Source of the DNA: Flavobacterium piscisymbiosum
GTDB taxonomy: Bacteria > Bacteroidota > Bacteroidia > Flavobacteriales > Flavobacteriaceae
Reading direction: 5' to 3'
NCBI RefSeq assembly: GCF_020905295.1
Contig: NZ_JAJJMM010000001.1
Coordinates: 310,001-374,000 of the forward strand
Length of the DNA: 64,000 nt
A model generated the notes under the pieces. The model was not told where the DNA came from and did not search any database. It saw nothing but the letters and a program-made list of their open reading frames with translations. Every line of letters begins with the position of its first letter. Within the stretch, counting starts at the first letter, position 1. Shown here one piece after another: positions 41,469-51,543 of this stretch. The position numbers and the translations under genes were made by a program.

Positions 41469-42863
41469 TTATTGTCCGCGATAGAATAAAACTGTTGTGA
41501 TTGTTTTGAAAGTAATACTTAAATCAAGAAATATACTTCGATGTTTTATGTAGTATAAATCATACTGCAGTTTTACCAAACTTTCTTCGATAGATTCTCC
41601 GTAAGAATAGTTTACCTGAGCCCAGCCTGTAAGTCCTGGCTTTATAACATGTCTTGTTTCGTAAAAAGGCATTACACGTGCTATTTCTTCAACAAAAAAT
41701 GGTCGTTCTGGTCTTGGGCCAATAACAGCCATATCGCCTTTTAAAACATTGAAAAACTGAGGTAATTCGTCTATTCTGGATTTACGCATCATTTTGCCAA
41801 ATGGAGTTATACGTCTGTCGTTTGAAGTTGCAAAAGCAACTCCATTCGATTCAGAGTTTTCAACCATTGTTCTAAACTTATAAATTTCAAAAACAACACC
41901 ATTTTTACCAACGCGTTCTTGAGTGTAAAACAATGTTCCTTTGTTTGCAAAAAGGTTTACAATAAAAATTATAGGGATAAAAACAATACAAAGTAACAAA
42001 CCAATAAAAGAAAACAGAAACTCCATAAAGCGAACCAAAGACAAATAAAGCCTATTTGTGTTACTTCTGCTAAAAGGGAAAAACCTGTAAAAATCCCTTG
42101 CTATATAATGTACCGGAATACGCTGTGTTTTACTTTCATAAACCTGAGTGTATTCCCGGATGACATTCCCAGATTCTAGTAAGTGAAGTAATTGCTGGTA
42201 TAGATCAGCTGTAATTCCGTCTGTTTTTTGAGAAGCAATTACAATTTCGGAAATTTGATTTTTAAATACGAAATCTTCTAAGTCTTTCTTTTTAATTTCT
42301 TTTACATAGTGAAAATTTGAATTTTCCTCTGATATAGAATCTGAATTTACAAAGCCAACAATTTTATAGTGAGGGTCGACATTCTCTAATCCTAAAACCA
42401 ATTCTTCAACCTGATTTTGATCGCATATTAAAACTACACTTTGAGAAAATCGCTGTGATGCCAGGAAATAAACATAAAACAAACGCCATAATAAAAGTGT
42501 TCCTATTATAGTAAAATAGAAGATAAATATAATTAAACGCTGCTTTGGCAATTCTGGAGATAATACAGGCGTAAATAAATAAGCCACACTAGAAGCAGTT
42601 CCAGTAAATATTACACTCTGAAGAATTTGCAATTGATTACTTGCTACCTGCAAATTATACATTTCGAATATTAATCCGAAAACGTATACATAACTCAGAA
42701 GTAAAACAAAGCTTACAAAATTACTTGTATCAAATACAAAGTAATTATAATCAAATATCAGGCTTAATATGTATAATGCCGATAAAATAAAAACAGCATC
42801 AAAGAAAAGAAGTAATATTCTTCTTTCCGAAATTTCGAAATGCATTTTAGTAGTAGAGAACAT
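41469..42863 (-). CDS. Undecaprenyl-phosphate sugar phosphotransferase (initiating enzyme)
   Basis: A 464-residue bacterial sugar transferase that moves a sugar-1-phosphate to undecaprenyl phosphate and so starts a surface polysaccharide repeat. It has four to five N-terminal membrane segments, a Rossmann-like middle domain (VVLICDQNQVEELVLGL), a further membrane segment (FMEFLFSFIGLLLCIVFIP), and the catalytic domain with YTQERVGKNGVVFEIYKFRTM split over two lines of motif, IGPRPERPFFVEE and KPGLTGWAQVNY. The type is WbaP/WcaJ-like; the sugar cannot be told. It is the last gene of the glycan locus but also has its own -7 box. Confidence 0.94.
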   Translation of the reverse strand: MFSTTKMHFEISERRILLLFFDAVFILSALYILSLIFDYNYFVFDTSNFVSFVLLLSYVYVFGLIFEMYNLQVASNQLQILQSVIFTGTASSVAYLFTPVLSPELPKQRLIIFIFYFTIIGTLLLWRLFYVYFLASQRFSQSVVLICDQNQVEELVLGLENVDPHYKIVGFVNSDSISEENSNFHYVKEIKKKDLEDFVFKNQISEIVIASQKTDGITADLYQQLLHLLESGNVIREYTQVYESKTQRIPVHYIARDFYRFFPFSRSNTNRLYLSLVRFMEFLFSFIGLLLCIVFIPIIFIVNLFANKGTLFYTQERVGKNGVVFEIYKFRTMVENSESNGVAFATSNDRRITPFGKMMRKSRIDELPQFFNVLKGDMAVIGPRPERPFFVEEIARVMPFYETRHVIKPGLTGWAQVNYSYGESIEESLVKLQYDLYYIKHRSIFLDLSITFKTITTVLFYRGQ

Positions 42864-42895
42864 TTATTCAGTTTGTTAGGGGCTTAAACTTGAGG

Positions 42896-42903
42896 CAAAT
42901 GTA
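42896..42903 (-). promoter_or_regulatory. Promoter -7 box for the initiating sugar transferase
   Basis: TACATTTG on the minus strand, an exact TAnnTTTG match 33 bases before the ATG at 42863. It may give expression independent of the rest of the locus. Confidence 0.4.
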
Positions 42904-42929
42904 TTATAAAAAAACAGATATTAGTCTAC

Positions 42930-44276
42930 CTAATTCTCTGCTTTTTCAGGAATTTTAACCTGAACCAAAAGAAGCGATAATGCATATACAAAAGCTGGTG
43001 CAGCCGTTCGCATTGCAGCATGATTTATTGTTAAAAGCCAAAAAACAAAAAAAGACAAAAAATATAAATGCTGTCTATTATTTATATAAAGAACAAAAGG
43101 AGTTATAATAAGTATCAAGAGACCAAAAACACCAAATAAACCATGTTCACTAAGCATGCGAGTAATCTCATTATGTGAAGCTACCTCTTCTCCAAATGCT
43201 TCTTTTCTAATTTGTTTTCCCATTCCTGCTCCAACACCCAAAAGAGGATTTTCTAAAAAAAGCGTGACCTCTTCATTCATAATTTGTTCTCTACCTCCTA
43301 ATTTATCTTTCTTCTCTCTCCCACGAGCATCCTGATTTGCATATCTTTTTTCGATAAGACCTCTAGTTTGAAAAGAAGAATACGTCCATACTCCAACTGC
43401 CATTAAACCTGTCAGAATAAAAACCAAAACAAACTTACTTTTCCCTTTTGCATTAGAAAATCTATACAACAAAAACAACAGACAAACAATCATAACGACT
43501 GCTGTTATAATTCCTCCTCTTGAAAAAGTAACAATACCTCTGTAAGTTATAAAGAGTAGTAAAAAGCTATTTATAACAATTGTCATTTTTGATTTTGAGA
43601 ACAGTACTAATTGTGTAAAAAGAACAAACATACCTAAACCTAATGCAGTTGAAACCTGATTAGGTCCAAATCCTCCTGAAGTTTCGAAATTAGATTGTGT
43701 TCCTGTCACTACATCTCTGACACTAGGATTGAATAAAAATAAATATACTGTCGTACTCAGTATTGGCAAAGCCATTGCTACCAGTATATTCTGTAACTCC
43801 GAAAATAAAATCCTTCTTTTGAACATGTAGATAGAAGATATCGCCAAACAGACAGGTCCTGATAAATTAAAAACTAATGATTTTTTAACATCTATCGAAG
43901 GGTTAAAAATTGTAGCTGTAATTAAAATCCCCGGGATTAATAAAATCAGAAAGAACCAATATAGAAATGCATTTGTCGAAAAATTACTATATATCATGCC
44001 TAAAAGCATGAAAAAAATAACATTAACTTTTATAAATTCATTATTAAAATTACCTCCTGTCATACGTAAAAAAACCTCCACGCCAACTAAATAAGCGGCG
44101 ATATAAAGTACTTCGTTATTTGCATTTTTTGTTCTATAAACAATAAAAAAACCAGCAATTGGAATAAAAAGTGCATATAATTTCGACAAAAGAGGTATTG
44201 CAAAAACAGCCAAAGCAATTACTGCATGAAGTACAAGCAGAAAGCTATAGGATAATTTTGTATTTTTCATCTTCAT
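42930..44276 (-). CDS. O-antigen ligase/polymerase family membrane protein
   Basis: A 448-residue inner membrane protein with about 11-12 hydrophobic segments. It has the periplasmic loop typical of WaaL/Wzy proteins (SSFQTRGLIEKRYANQDARGRE to NPLLGVGAGMGKQIRKEAFG) and then SHNEITRMLSEHGLFG, the conserved H-N-x-x-x-x-x-x-E-x-G-x-x-G-like motif. It either polymerises repeat units or joins them to a lipid core. Start could be the ATG two codons later. Downstream of GT4 at 44287. Confidence 0.88.
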   Translation of the reverse strand: MKMKNTKLSYSFLLVLHAVIALAVFAIPLLSKLYALFIPIAGFFIVYRTKNANNEVLYIAAYLVGVEVFLRMTGGNFNNEFIKVNVIFFMLLGMIYSNFSTNAFLYWFFLILLIPGILITATIFNPSIDVKKSLVFNLSGPVCLAISSIYMFKRRILFSELQNILVAMALPILSTTVYLFLFNPSVRDVVTGTQSNFETSGGFGPNQVSTALGLGMFVLFTQLVLFSKSKMTIVINSFLLLFITYRGIVTFSRGGIITAVVMIVCLLFLLYRFSNAKGKSKFVLVFILTGLMAVGVWTYSSFQTRGLIEKRYANQDARGREKKDKLGGREQIMNEEVTLFLENPLLGVGAGMGKQIRKEAFGEEVASHNEITRMLSEHGLFGVFGLLILIITPFVLYINNRQHLYFLSFFVFWLLTINHAAMRTAAPAFVYALSLLLVQVKIPEKAEN

Positions 44277-44286
44277 CTATTAATTT

Positions 44287-45375
44287 TTAAGCTGTAAAAG
44301 TAATTAAAGATTTCAACCATAAAAGATAATTAGAAACAATAGTCTTAGCACTAAAATCTTTTTGCACTTTATTATATAAATTCAAACCTATTTCATTTCT
44401 ATATTTTTCTGACTCAATCAATTTTTCAATCGCTGCAACAAGCGCGTTAAGGTTGTTGGATTCTATTATTACCCCTTCTTTTTCAGAACTAATAATCTTT
44501 GAAATTTCCCCTACATTTGTGGCAATTACAGGCAGTCTATTCAATCCATATTCTAGAATTGCAAGCGGAAGTCCCTCTGAAACAGAAGGCAAAACACCTA
44601 TCTGACATTGTAATAATGAAGAACTTATATTATTTGTTGTTCCGTAAAAATATACTGTATTTTGAAGTTGTAGATCGTTAACTTTTTTCTTTAATTGATG
44701 AGAATAAGAATCATTAAAGTCTTTTCCGAATAAATGAAAAGTCCAATCCGGGAATTTGTCTTTTAAAACATTAGCAGCATCAATCAATAATATATGATTT
44801 TTTTGCAGACGCAGATTTGCTACACAAATAATTCTTTTACTCTCAAATCCATTTAGGCTTAACTTTTCATTTGAAAAAGAAGAATCCAGTATGAAATTCG
44901 GTAAATAAATAATATTGGAGCACAATAAATAAAACTTTGCCCAATTTTTCAAATCTGAATTTACTGAAATAATTCCAGTAAAAAAGAGTGAGCTAACTTT
45001 TAAACTTATATTTTTCCTAGAAGATAAATCCTGTGAAATTCCGTAATGATCATGCCAAATAATTTTAATTTTTGGTAAAATTATTTTTACCAAAACTGCA
45101 ATAAAAAATGAAGAACTATGGGCGTGAATTATATCAATATTATTATTTTTTAAATAATTACGTAATCTAAAAACTGCTCCAAAATCTATTTTTTTCTTTT
45201 TTTTCAAAAACAGATAAGAAACGTCTTTATCAATCTGATTGAGTAATAATCCTTCTTTACGAGATGTAATTAAACCTGAAAATTCTATTTTTTCAGATAA
45301 TGCATTAGCATAATTTACTGCCATACGCTCCGCTCCACCTGTTTCTAAAGAATCTATGATTTGTACAATTCTCAT
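44287..45375 (-). CDS. Glycosyltransferase family 4
   Basis: A 362-residue GT-B enzyme. The N-terminus IIDSLETGGAERMAVNYANAL is the classic GT4 start with acceptor-side Gly-Gly. The C-terminal domain has ICVANLRLQKNHILLIDA, VYFYGTTNNIS, GVLPSVSEGLPLAILEYG (the Glu-x7-Glu donor site) and VPVIATNVGEI-like LPVIATNVGEI. Donor sugar unknown. It overlaps the upstream GT4 by one base. Confidence 0.93.
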   Translation of the reverse strand: MRIVQIIDSLETGGAERMAVNYANALSEKIEFSGLITSRKEGLLLNQIDKDVSYLFLKKKKKIDFGAVFRLRNYLKNNNIDIIHAHSSSFFIAVLVKIILPKIKIIWHDHYGISQDLSSRKNISLKVSSLFFTGIISVNSDLKNWAKFYLLCSNIIYLPNFILDSSFSNEKLSLNGFESKRIICVANLRLQKNHILLIDAANVLKDKFPDWTFHLFGKDFNDSYSHQLKKKVNDLQLQNTVYFYGTTNNISSSLLQCQIGVLPSVSEGLPLAILEYGLNRLPVIATNVGEISKIISSEKEGVIIESNNLNALVAAIEKLIESEKYRNEIGLNLYNKVQKDFSAKTIVSNYLLWLKSLITFTA

Positions 45376-46490
45376 TAGATCAATAGTTTTTTGATTTCAG
45401 TTTCAAAAAGATCTGTCGTGTAATTTTGCGACCATTGAATGGCTAAACTACTTTTAGTTAAAAATGCTTGTTCGTCACTTATTATTTCCTTTATCATATT
45501 TACATCTTTATCTAAATCCATTTCTAACAAAACACCTCTATTACCATAATCTAGCATAGATGGTAAACAAGAAACTTTAGTCGCCACAGGAACGCAACCC
45601 CAAAACATTCCTTCGGCAATAGCTTTTGGCCAACCTTCGCTTTTAGAAGGCAAGATCACCAAATGGCTTTTTTGATAGGCTTTTTTTATGATTTCCTTAT
45701 TCTGATTTCCGTGTAAAACAATAAATTTTTCCAGATTATTTATCTGAATGTAATTTTCTAAATTACCTCTTTCATAACCTTCTCCATATAGATTAAGAAC
45801 TACATTAAATCCCTTTTCTATCAAATGTTGTATTATTTTTATTGCGTAAAGAGGATTTTTGCCTGAAACCAAACTACCAACAAAAATAAATTCAATCGTG
45901 CTATTAAAACATGTTTTTGATATAATTTCTTTTTCTGAATCTGAATAAGTCGCAGTAAAAAAAGGCTTTATATTTTTAGATTGTTTTTCCCAATCTCCAT
46001 AAACCAAAACGGTCATATTACGAGTCAAAAAAGTATTTCTCAAAATCCATTTTTGCAATTTGTATGTATATGGTTGCTTACTTTGAGGATCCCAATTACC
46101 GGCATATTTTGCTGTTTTTATTTTGTTAGGAAATAAAACCTGAACCAAACAACCTATTAACCCCATATTGCCGGGGCAACGTAAATGAATATGATCAGCG
46201 CTTTTCATTGCCCAAAATATTCTCCAGAAAATTATTGGTAATTTAAATACTGAACCTAAAATATTTTTAAAATTAGTCAGATTGAAATCAGCAATCGGAC
46301 GAAAATCAATCTTGTTACGACCATAAGGAATATCAATTTCTGTTGGTTTTGTATTTTTTAATGGAGCAATAATAATTACCTCATCAATATATTTAAACCA
46401 AATATTCATTTCACGAATATAAGGTGCATAACCAAAATATTGATTTACATACTGAATATGGTCAACATGTGTAATTATTGCAAATCTCAT
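45375..46490 (-). CDS. Glycosyltransferase family 4
   Basis: A 371-residue GT-B enzyme. The donor domain shows FIFVGSLVSGKNPLYAIKII, LNLYGEGYERGNLENYI, FIVLHGNQNKEIIKKAYQ and LVILPSKSEGWPKAIAEGM with the conserved Glu residues. IHLRCPGNMGLIG in the N-terminal domain marks the acceptor side. It shares its terminal base with both neighbours, so the three are translated together. Confidence 0.92.
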   Translation of the reverse strand: MRFAIITHVDHIQYVNQYFGYAPYIREMNIWFKYIDEVIIIAPLKNTKPTEIDIPYGRNKIDFRPIADFNLTNFKNILGSVFKLPIIFWRIFWAMKSADHIHLRCPGNMGLIGCLVQVLFPNKIKTAKYAGNWDPQSKQPYTYKLQKWILRNTFLTRNMTVLVYGDWEKQSKNIKPFFTATYSDSEKEIISKTCFNSTIEFIFVGSLVSGKNPLYAIKIIQHLIEKGFNVVLNLYGEGYERGNLENYIQINNLEKFIVLHGNQNKEIIKKAYQKSHLVILPSKSEGWPKAIAEGMFWGCVPVATKVSCLPSMLDYGNRGVLLEMDLDKDVNMIKEIISDEQAFLTKSSLAIQWSQNYTTDLFETEIKKLLI

Positions 46491-47500
46491 TATTCAATTT
46501 TTGGTTTATTAACGCATAGACTAAAAAAACCAATAGTTCTTCCCAATGTTTCAGTAAAAGCAGCTTTTTTATTTCCTTCTGTCAAAATATTTGCAGACCT
46601 TATTAAGGTCAATAAAACTGTAATAAGATTCCATTTAAGCCGATCTTTAAAGACTGGATTCGGATTTTTGACACGCCAAACATACCATCCATTTCGAACT
46701 ACCATTTTACCATATTTATATTGATTTGGTCTTCCTGAGACTGCATGAAAATGAGATAAATGGGCATTTGTATTTATTACATTTTTACCGAATTTTAGTG
46801 CTCTCAAACTAAAGTCTGCATCCTCATACAAACTATATCCTTCAAAAAAACGAGAAAATTTAATCGTGTCTACCACGATTTTTCTAAACGACATAGACAT
46901 TCCTATCATTAAATCGACTTCATATATTTTTCCTGTCATTGGAAATCCGGAAGTTCGTCCATGTGAGTAATTTGGCATTTTGCCTGAGCCTAAATCAGAT
47001 GCAAGTCCCAGATAGTTTCTCACTACATTTCGCAATCCTTCTTTATAAAAACATCCTTCAAACAAATAATATTTTTTAGGATTGTAAGAAATATTTGCAT
47101 CTTGAGGTTTCCAATTGTTTTCATTAATTGCCACTCCTCCTACTCCAATGATGTCTAAATTGTTTTGAAACGTTTTTACAATTTCAAAAAAATAATCGGG
47201 TTCTAAAACTGTATCGTCATCTAAAAAACAAACTATTTCGATATTCTCGCTTACTTTCGATATCCCGAAATTTCTTTGTCTTGTCAAACCTCTGTTTTCT
47301 TCTGAAGCCAAAAAATATTTTAAATTTTGAAATCGATTTTCCTTTAAAATTATTTTACTTTCATCATTAGTTGATCCGTCGATTATTATAATTTCATCCG
47401 GATATAATGTTTGCTTTTGAACCGATTGCAATAAATCCAACAAAGGTTCCGGACGCATATACGTACAAACAATTAGGGAAAAGGGTAAAGGTATATTCAT
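46490..47500 (-). CDS. Glycosyltransferase family 2
   Basis: A 336-residue GT-A enzyme. It has the typical start SLIVCTYMRPEPLLDLLQSV, IIIIDGSTNDES, TRQRNFGI, and the metal-binding FLDDDTVLEPDYF. The acceptor side has YSLYEDADFSLRALKFGKNV. A C-terminal helix region follows (LKWNLITVLLTLIRSANIL). The substrate is unknown. Confidence 0.93.
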   Translation of the reverse strand: MNIPLPFSLIVCTYMRPEPLLDLLQSVQKQTLYPDEIIIIDGSTNDESKIILKENRFQNLKYFLASEENRGLTRQRNFGISKVSENIEIVCFLDDDTVLEPDYFFEIVKTFQNNLDIIGVGGVAINENNWKPQDANISYNPKKYYLFEGCFYKEGLRNVVRNYLGLASDLGSGKMPNYSHGRTSGFPMTGKIYEVDLMIGMSMSFRKIVVDTIKFSRFFEGYSLYEDADFSLRALKFGKNVINTNAHLSHFHAVSGRPNQYKYGKMVVRNGWYVWRVKNPNPVFKDRLKWNLITVLLTLIRSANILTEGNKKAAFTETLGRTIGFFSLCVNKPKIE

Positions 47501-47506
47501 TACATT

Positions 47507-48376
47507 TTATACTTTTAAAATCAAAAAGATATTCCCTGCTGTTAATTCTTCATCAGAATATTTTTTGTAATCTTCATGCAGTTTAACTTTTTTAAACAAA
47601 TCATACTTTTTTGTTTCTTGATTTAAACTTTCATAATCCAGATGAATAATTTCGTAATCATATTTTTTAAATATTTCAAGAAACTGGGGTAATCTTAAAC
47701 GATTATGATAATCATATTTAGTATGGATTTTGTTCCATTCTTCCTTACTATATTTTAAGAAATCCTGAGGCGATAAGCTACTGTCATTATGCTGTCTTAA
47801 ATCACTTGGCGAAATAAAATGAATAACAAGGGTGTCTTTTTTAAGTTCTCTTTTCATTTTTTGATGTAAAACATCAACGTCATTCTCGTTCATGTGCGAA
47901 AGGACATAACGCGAAAACACAACATCAATTTCCGGAAAGTCATTTGTTATAATATTATGATCTGGAAAATATTCGATTCCGTTAGGAAGCCTATATTTAC
48001 TACTTAAACTGGGTATTACCGAAAATCCATATCGCTTACAAAAAAGATTATTTAATTTTAAAACTGTTTCTTTTTTAAAGTGCTTATTAATATCATAGGT
48101 AGATACTTCTTTGGCTTCAAATTTATATTTAAAGAAATAAGGCATGGCAGGAAACCATCCCGAACCAAATTCAAAAATAGTTTTGTCTTTTAAATCAATG
48201 TTCAACTTATTTAAGACTTTTGAAAGTCTTAAATAAGTTGATTCGACACTTTTTAAGCGATCTTCCAACGTCATTTTATCAAAAGAACTCTGAATTTTAT
48301 GATAAAAATAATCATCTACTTTATTTGGCAACAAAGTCAGAGTTTTAAATAATACTGTTTTTAATTTATGGTTCAT
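47507..48376 (-). CDS. Putative SAM-dependent methyltransferase
   Basis: A 289-residue protein with a class I methyltransferase motif I (KTIFEFGSGWFPAMPYF, about 60-78) and a downstream acidic/post-I region (DVVFSRYVLSHMNENDVDVL). It probably methylates a sugar of the polysaccharide, since it lies between a GT2 and a deacetylase-like gene with short gaps. The acceptor is unknown. Confidence 0.75.
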   Translation of the reverse strand: MNHKLKTVLFKTLTLLPNKVDDYFYHKIQSSFDKMTLEDRLKSVESTYLRLSKVLNKLNIDLKDKTIFEFGSGWFPAMPYFFKYKFEAKEVSTYDINKHFKKETVLKLNNLFCKRYGFSVIPSLSSKYRLPNGIEYFPDHNIITNDFPEIDVVFSRYVLSHMNENDVDVLHQKMKRELKKDTLVIHFISPSDLRQHNDSSLSPQDFLKYSKEEWNKIHTKYDYHNRLRLPQFLEIFKKYDYEIIHLDYESLNQETKKYDLFKKVKLHEDYKKYSDEELTAGNIFLILKV

Positions 48377-48384
48377 TTTTATAA

Positions 48385-50001
48385 TTAAATTACTTTTCGC
48401 ATTTGTAGACCTGAATCACTTTTTTCAAATAAAATTCCTTCGCCATTTATATCAAAAACTATTTTTTCAAAACCTTGCCAATACTCAATAAGCTCTGAAA
48501 GTGTTGGATTCCAAATCTCTTTATTTTTGATTTTTTTTGATAAAAACTGAAATCGTTCGGCAACTTTTTCATCTATTTTTGTTGGGGATGAGAACAGCTT
48601 TCCACAATGATATTCCATGGGAACTGAAAAATAAGTATGCGCTATAAAAACCCCTTTTTCGTTTATTAATGTCTGTATATTCTTTTCTGACAACGATTTT
48701 TTAAAATCTAACATTTCTAATGTTTGAAATATGTAAAATTCTTTATCCGCAATATTGTGTTTAAATAAAATTGGTGAGTATTTTGCCAATTTATAAGGTT
48801 TAGACTTATTAGTATTCCAGAATAAGAAAACCGAAAAAATAGAAGCTCCAAGTTTAATGACATCTTTTGTCAATAAAAAAATCGATTTCCATTTTCTTTG
48901 AAGAAATACTTTTTTAAAGTTTGTTGCGGTATTTCTATATCTCAAAATAACATCTTCTTCATTATAATAATGGAAAATAGTATTTTTAATAATCAACTGC
49001 ATTTTTTTAATCAGTTCAAAATCTTTCATACCATTCATAAAGCTTGACAAAGTAAAATGTTGTGTATTAAATTGATTTATGACACCATTTGTTGCGGTTC
49101 CGCAATCTATGTAATTCCATAAAACATTGATTTTTTTACTTTCTAAAACTGCACCAAATTCTTTTTCATCGATATTATTTTTTTTAAAGAGTGAGAAATT
49201 GTAAGGTTGATATCCATGATCGATCCAGACTTTTAAATTATTTAATGGTGGAACAAATTGCTTAAAGTCGTCAAAACTTTCATTATTTGACTTTATAGAT
49301 TGTGAAAGTGAATGATAACACAGCTCGTGCCCATTTTGTTTCCATTCTAAAAATTCTTCTTTTTGATTTTGAAAGGATGCGTTATCTTCTCTTTTCGAAA
49401 AATGATTTAAGAAAAACCCTTTTGTTATTTTTATCTGATTTTTTTTAAAAAACGCCCTCTGAATTGCCAGATTTTCAGCCGTATCAAAATCACAATGATC
49501 GGTAAAACATGCTATTGCAGAAAATGAATATATTGATCTGCTTAATTCTATTGCTTCTTGTTTAGGAAATAAAAGTGCCAGTTCTTCAACAAAACTATTT
49601 TTTTGTTTGGCTTGAGACAAAGCTCTCTTATTTCCATTCTCAATGTAATTGGTAATAGGTGATGATGACTCTGGATTAAATCTCCATAACAAAACAGTTG
49701 GATTATGATGATCAATTTCCCAAATTCCAGCTGTTATATTTGCCTGAGCAACTTTGTTATCCTGAAATTTAATAATTTTAGGACTAAATTCGTTTGCGAT
49801 AAAGTTAGTTTTTAGTTTTTGCCACGTATAGTCATGATTACGAAATTGAGTCACTGATTCTGAAAAAACAATTTTTATATCAAATGAATTACAATCTGAA
49901 AGATCAACCTGAGATAAATCAATACCTACTCTGTATGATTGCTTATCAAACACAAGCACATGACTTTGCAAAGGTTTTATAATAGTTATAGATTGTATCA
50001 A
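48385..50001 (-). CDS. Divergent polysaccharide deacetylase-like protein
   Basis: A 538-residue protein without a clear signal peptide. Residues 1-135 form an unknown domain. Residues 160-235 show ACFTDHCDFDT (166-174) and NGHELCYHSLSQS (223-234). These resemble the metal-binding TFDDG and HxxxH motifs of NodB deacetylases and the distance fits. DHGYQPYNF (about 262-270) could supply another motif. One transmembrane-like stretch lies near 390 (KLGASIFSVFLFWN). So N- or O-deacetylation of the glycan is plausible, but the family assignment is weak. It lies 6 bases after a GT2. Confidence 0.6.
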   Translation of the reverse strand: MIQSITIIKPLQSHVLVFDKQSYRVGIDLSQVDLSDCNSFDIKIVFSESVTQFRNHDYTWQKLKTNFIANEFSPKIIKFQDNKVAQANITAGIWEIDHHNPTVLLWRFNPESSSPITNYIENGNKRALSQAKQKNSFVEELALLFPKQEAIELSRSIYSFSAIACFTDHCDFDTAENLAIQRAFFKKNQIKITKGFFLNHFSKREDNASFQNQKEEFLEWKQNGHELCYHSLSQSIKSNNESFDDFKQFVPPLNNLKVWIDHGYQPYNFSLFKKNNIDEKEFGAVLESKKINVLWNYIDCGTATNGVINQFNTQHFTLSSFMNGMKDFELIKKMQLIIKNTIFHYYNEEDVILRYRNTATNFKKVFLQRKWKSIFLLTKDVIKLGASIFSVFLFWNTNKSKPYKLAKYSPILFKHNIADKEFYIFQTLEMLDFKKSLSEKNIQTLINEKGVFIAHTYFSVPMEYHCGKLFSSPTKIDEKVAERFQFLSKKIKNKEIWNPTLSELIEYWQGFEKIVFDINGEGILFEKSDSGLQMRKVI

Positions 50002-50007
50002 ATTTCT

Positions 50008-51543
50008 TTATTTAGTGATTAATTCATTTGCCCAATACAAACTTTGTTTCCATTGTTTTTGAAAACTTTTATAATATTGCATTGGATTTTTAATCGTCTG
50101 AGCTTTATAGAATTTAAAGAATAAGATTGTTTTATATCCATTTATTTGCTCATCTGTTAAGTGTAATTGTTTATAGAGCATTACTGTAGGTGATGGTTTT
50201 GGTTGAACAATATCATCTTTCCAAGCTAAAACAGGTTTTGTTCTAAACCCTCCGATTGGAGCACTTAAGTGTAAAATTTCAGGACTAGGAAAATATATAA
50301 CATCTGCTCCTATATTGCGCAATTGCATCCCAAAATCGCTATCTTCTCCATACCCAAATTCAAATCCCATTCTAAAAGAGACTTTTTTAAGTAGTTTACT
50401 AGTCATAAAACTATTTCCTGATCCAAATATTGAGGCTTGATTTACTACATCAAATTCTTTTTTTTCGTTCTTCTTTAAATAACAGTTATTTACAACTGTT
50501 ACTCCAAATTTTCTACATTTCTTTAAAGTTTCTTTGATTAAATCGGGAGCAAACCTGTTATCATCGTCATTCAAAAAAACCCATTCACTGTCTACTTTTG
50601 CTAATGCTAAGTTCCTTGCATTGCAGGCTCCTGCCTGATGTGTAAATGTATGTTTTATTTTAAATGGCCAGCTTTCAGTTTGAAGATAATCAAGTTCTGA
50701 AACACTTTCTGTATTTGTATTTTGTTCTACAATTATAACATTTTCTGGCAAATGACTTTGTACCGATAAATCTTTTAAAACATCATATAAATATTGCTTC
50801 CGTCCGATTGTTGGAATTATTACATCAATAGTTTCTGTACTACATATATGCTTTGACGAGTAAACTTCAATATGCTCTAACAAATCATCTCCCAATTTTC
50901 GTCTTCGATAAATAAGACAATACAGTAATGGAATAATGCTTAGTTTTCTTTTAAAGAGCAACAAGTTAAAAAACAACAAAAATACCCAACGTGTTCTATA
51001 ATGTTGTTTTACAAATCGAAATAAAGTATATGTGTAGGATTTCTGCTCTTTTATTTCTACTATATTATCAATTAATAATGTTGGTTCTGAATAACAAAAA
51101 AGGCCTTTCTCCATTGTTAATTTTGCCAAAGAATGTAGAAAATAATCGAAATTAAAAGTCGTTTTAATTTTTCCGTTCAAGGCTAATAAAACAGAGGCAT
51201 GAAGCCCCCCTACAAGGCTACTTGTCTGCCAAGTGGGATAACTAACTTTTTTATTGATTTTTATAAATGGTGATTCCTCGACATAACCAATAGAATCTGA
51301 TAAGAATAATGTTGAAAATGGATTGTAAGAAGCCATTATTTTCGAATGATGAAACACATCCTGAAATTTTGAAATATTTAAATTCGATTTAAAATCAATA
51401 TGACACCAAACTATTAAACTTTGAGGATGCAAGGCAGCCATTTCAAATACCATTTTTGCAATATTGACTTGCGAAAAATGCACTGTTTTCTTTTCAAACT
51501 CTACTTCAACAACTTTATTTTTTTTATGATAAATAATTATCAT
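50008..51543 (-). CDS. Glycosyltransferase family 2 with N-terminal extension
   Basis: A 511-residue protein. The GT2 domain begins only at about residue 235 (TIDVIIPTIGRKQYLYDVL) and has VIIVEQNTN, ACNARNLALAKV, the metal site FLNDDDNRFAPDL and GFEFGYGEDSDFGMQLRNIG. The first 230 residues are unusual: IVWCHIDFKSNLN and SSLVGGLHASVLLALNG suggest a second, degenerate transferase-like domain, with a hydrophobic stretch at 185-215. Its start overlaps the end of the neighbouring GT4 by 4 bases. Confidence 0.87.
   Translation of the reverse strand: MIIIYHKKNKVVEVEFEKKTVHFSQVNIAKMVFEMAALHPQSLIVWCHIDFKSNLNISKFQDVFHHSKIMASYNPFSTLFLSDSIGYVEESPFIKINKKVSYPTWQTSSLVGGLHASVLLALNGKIKTTFNFDYFLHSLAKLTMEKGLFCYSEPTLLIDNIVEIKEQKSYTYTLFRFVKQHYRTRWVFLLFFNLLLFKRKLSIIPLLYCLIYRRRKLGDDLLEHIEVYSSKHICSTETIDVIIPTIGRKQYLYDVLKDLSVQSHLPENVIIVEQNTNTESVSELDYLQTESWPFKIKHTFTHQAGACNARNLALAKVDSEWVFLNDDDNRFAPDLIKETLKKCRKFGVTVVNNCYLKKNEKKEFDVVNQASIFGSGNSFMTSKLLKKVSFRMGFEFGYGEDSDFGMQLRNIGADVIYFPSPEILHLSAPIGGFRTKPVLAWKDDIVQPKPSPTVMLYKQLHLTDEQINGYKTILFFKFYKAQTIKNPMQYYKSFQKQWKQSLYWANELITK

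Noticed and set aside
44499..44681. 60-codon plus-strand frame within the glycosyltransferase at 44287-45375
   Set aside because: Antisense shadow in AT-rich coding DNA, with no start-site signal or protein-like features.
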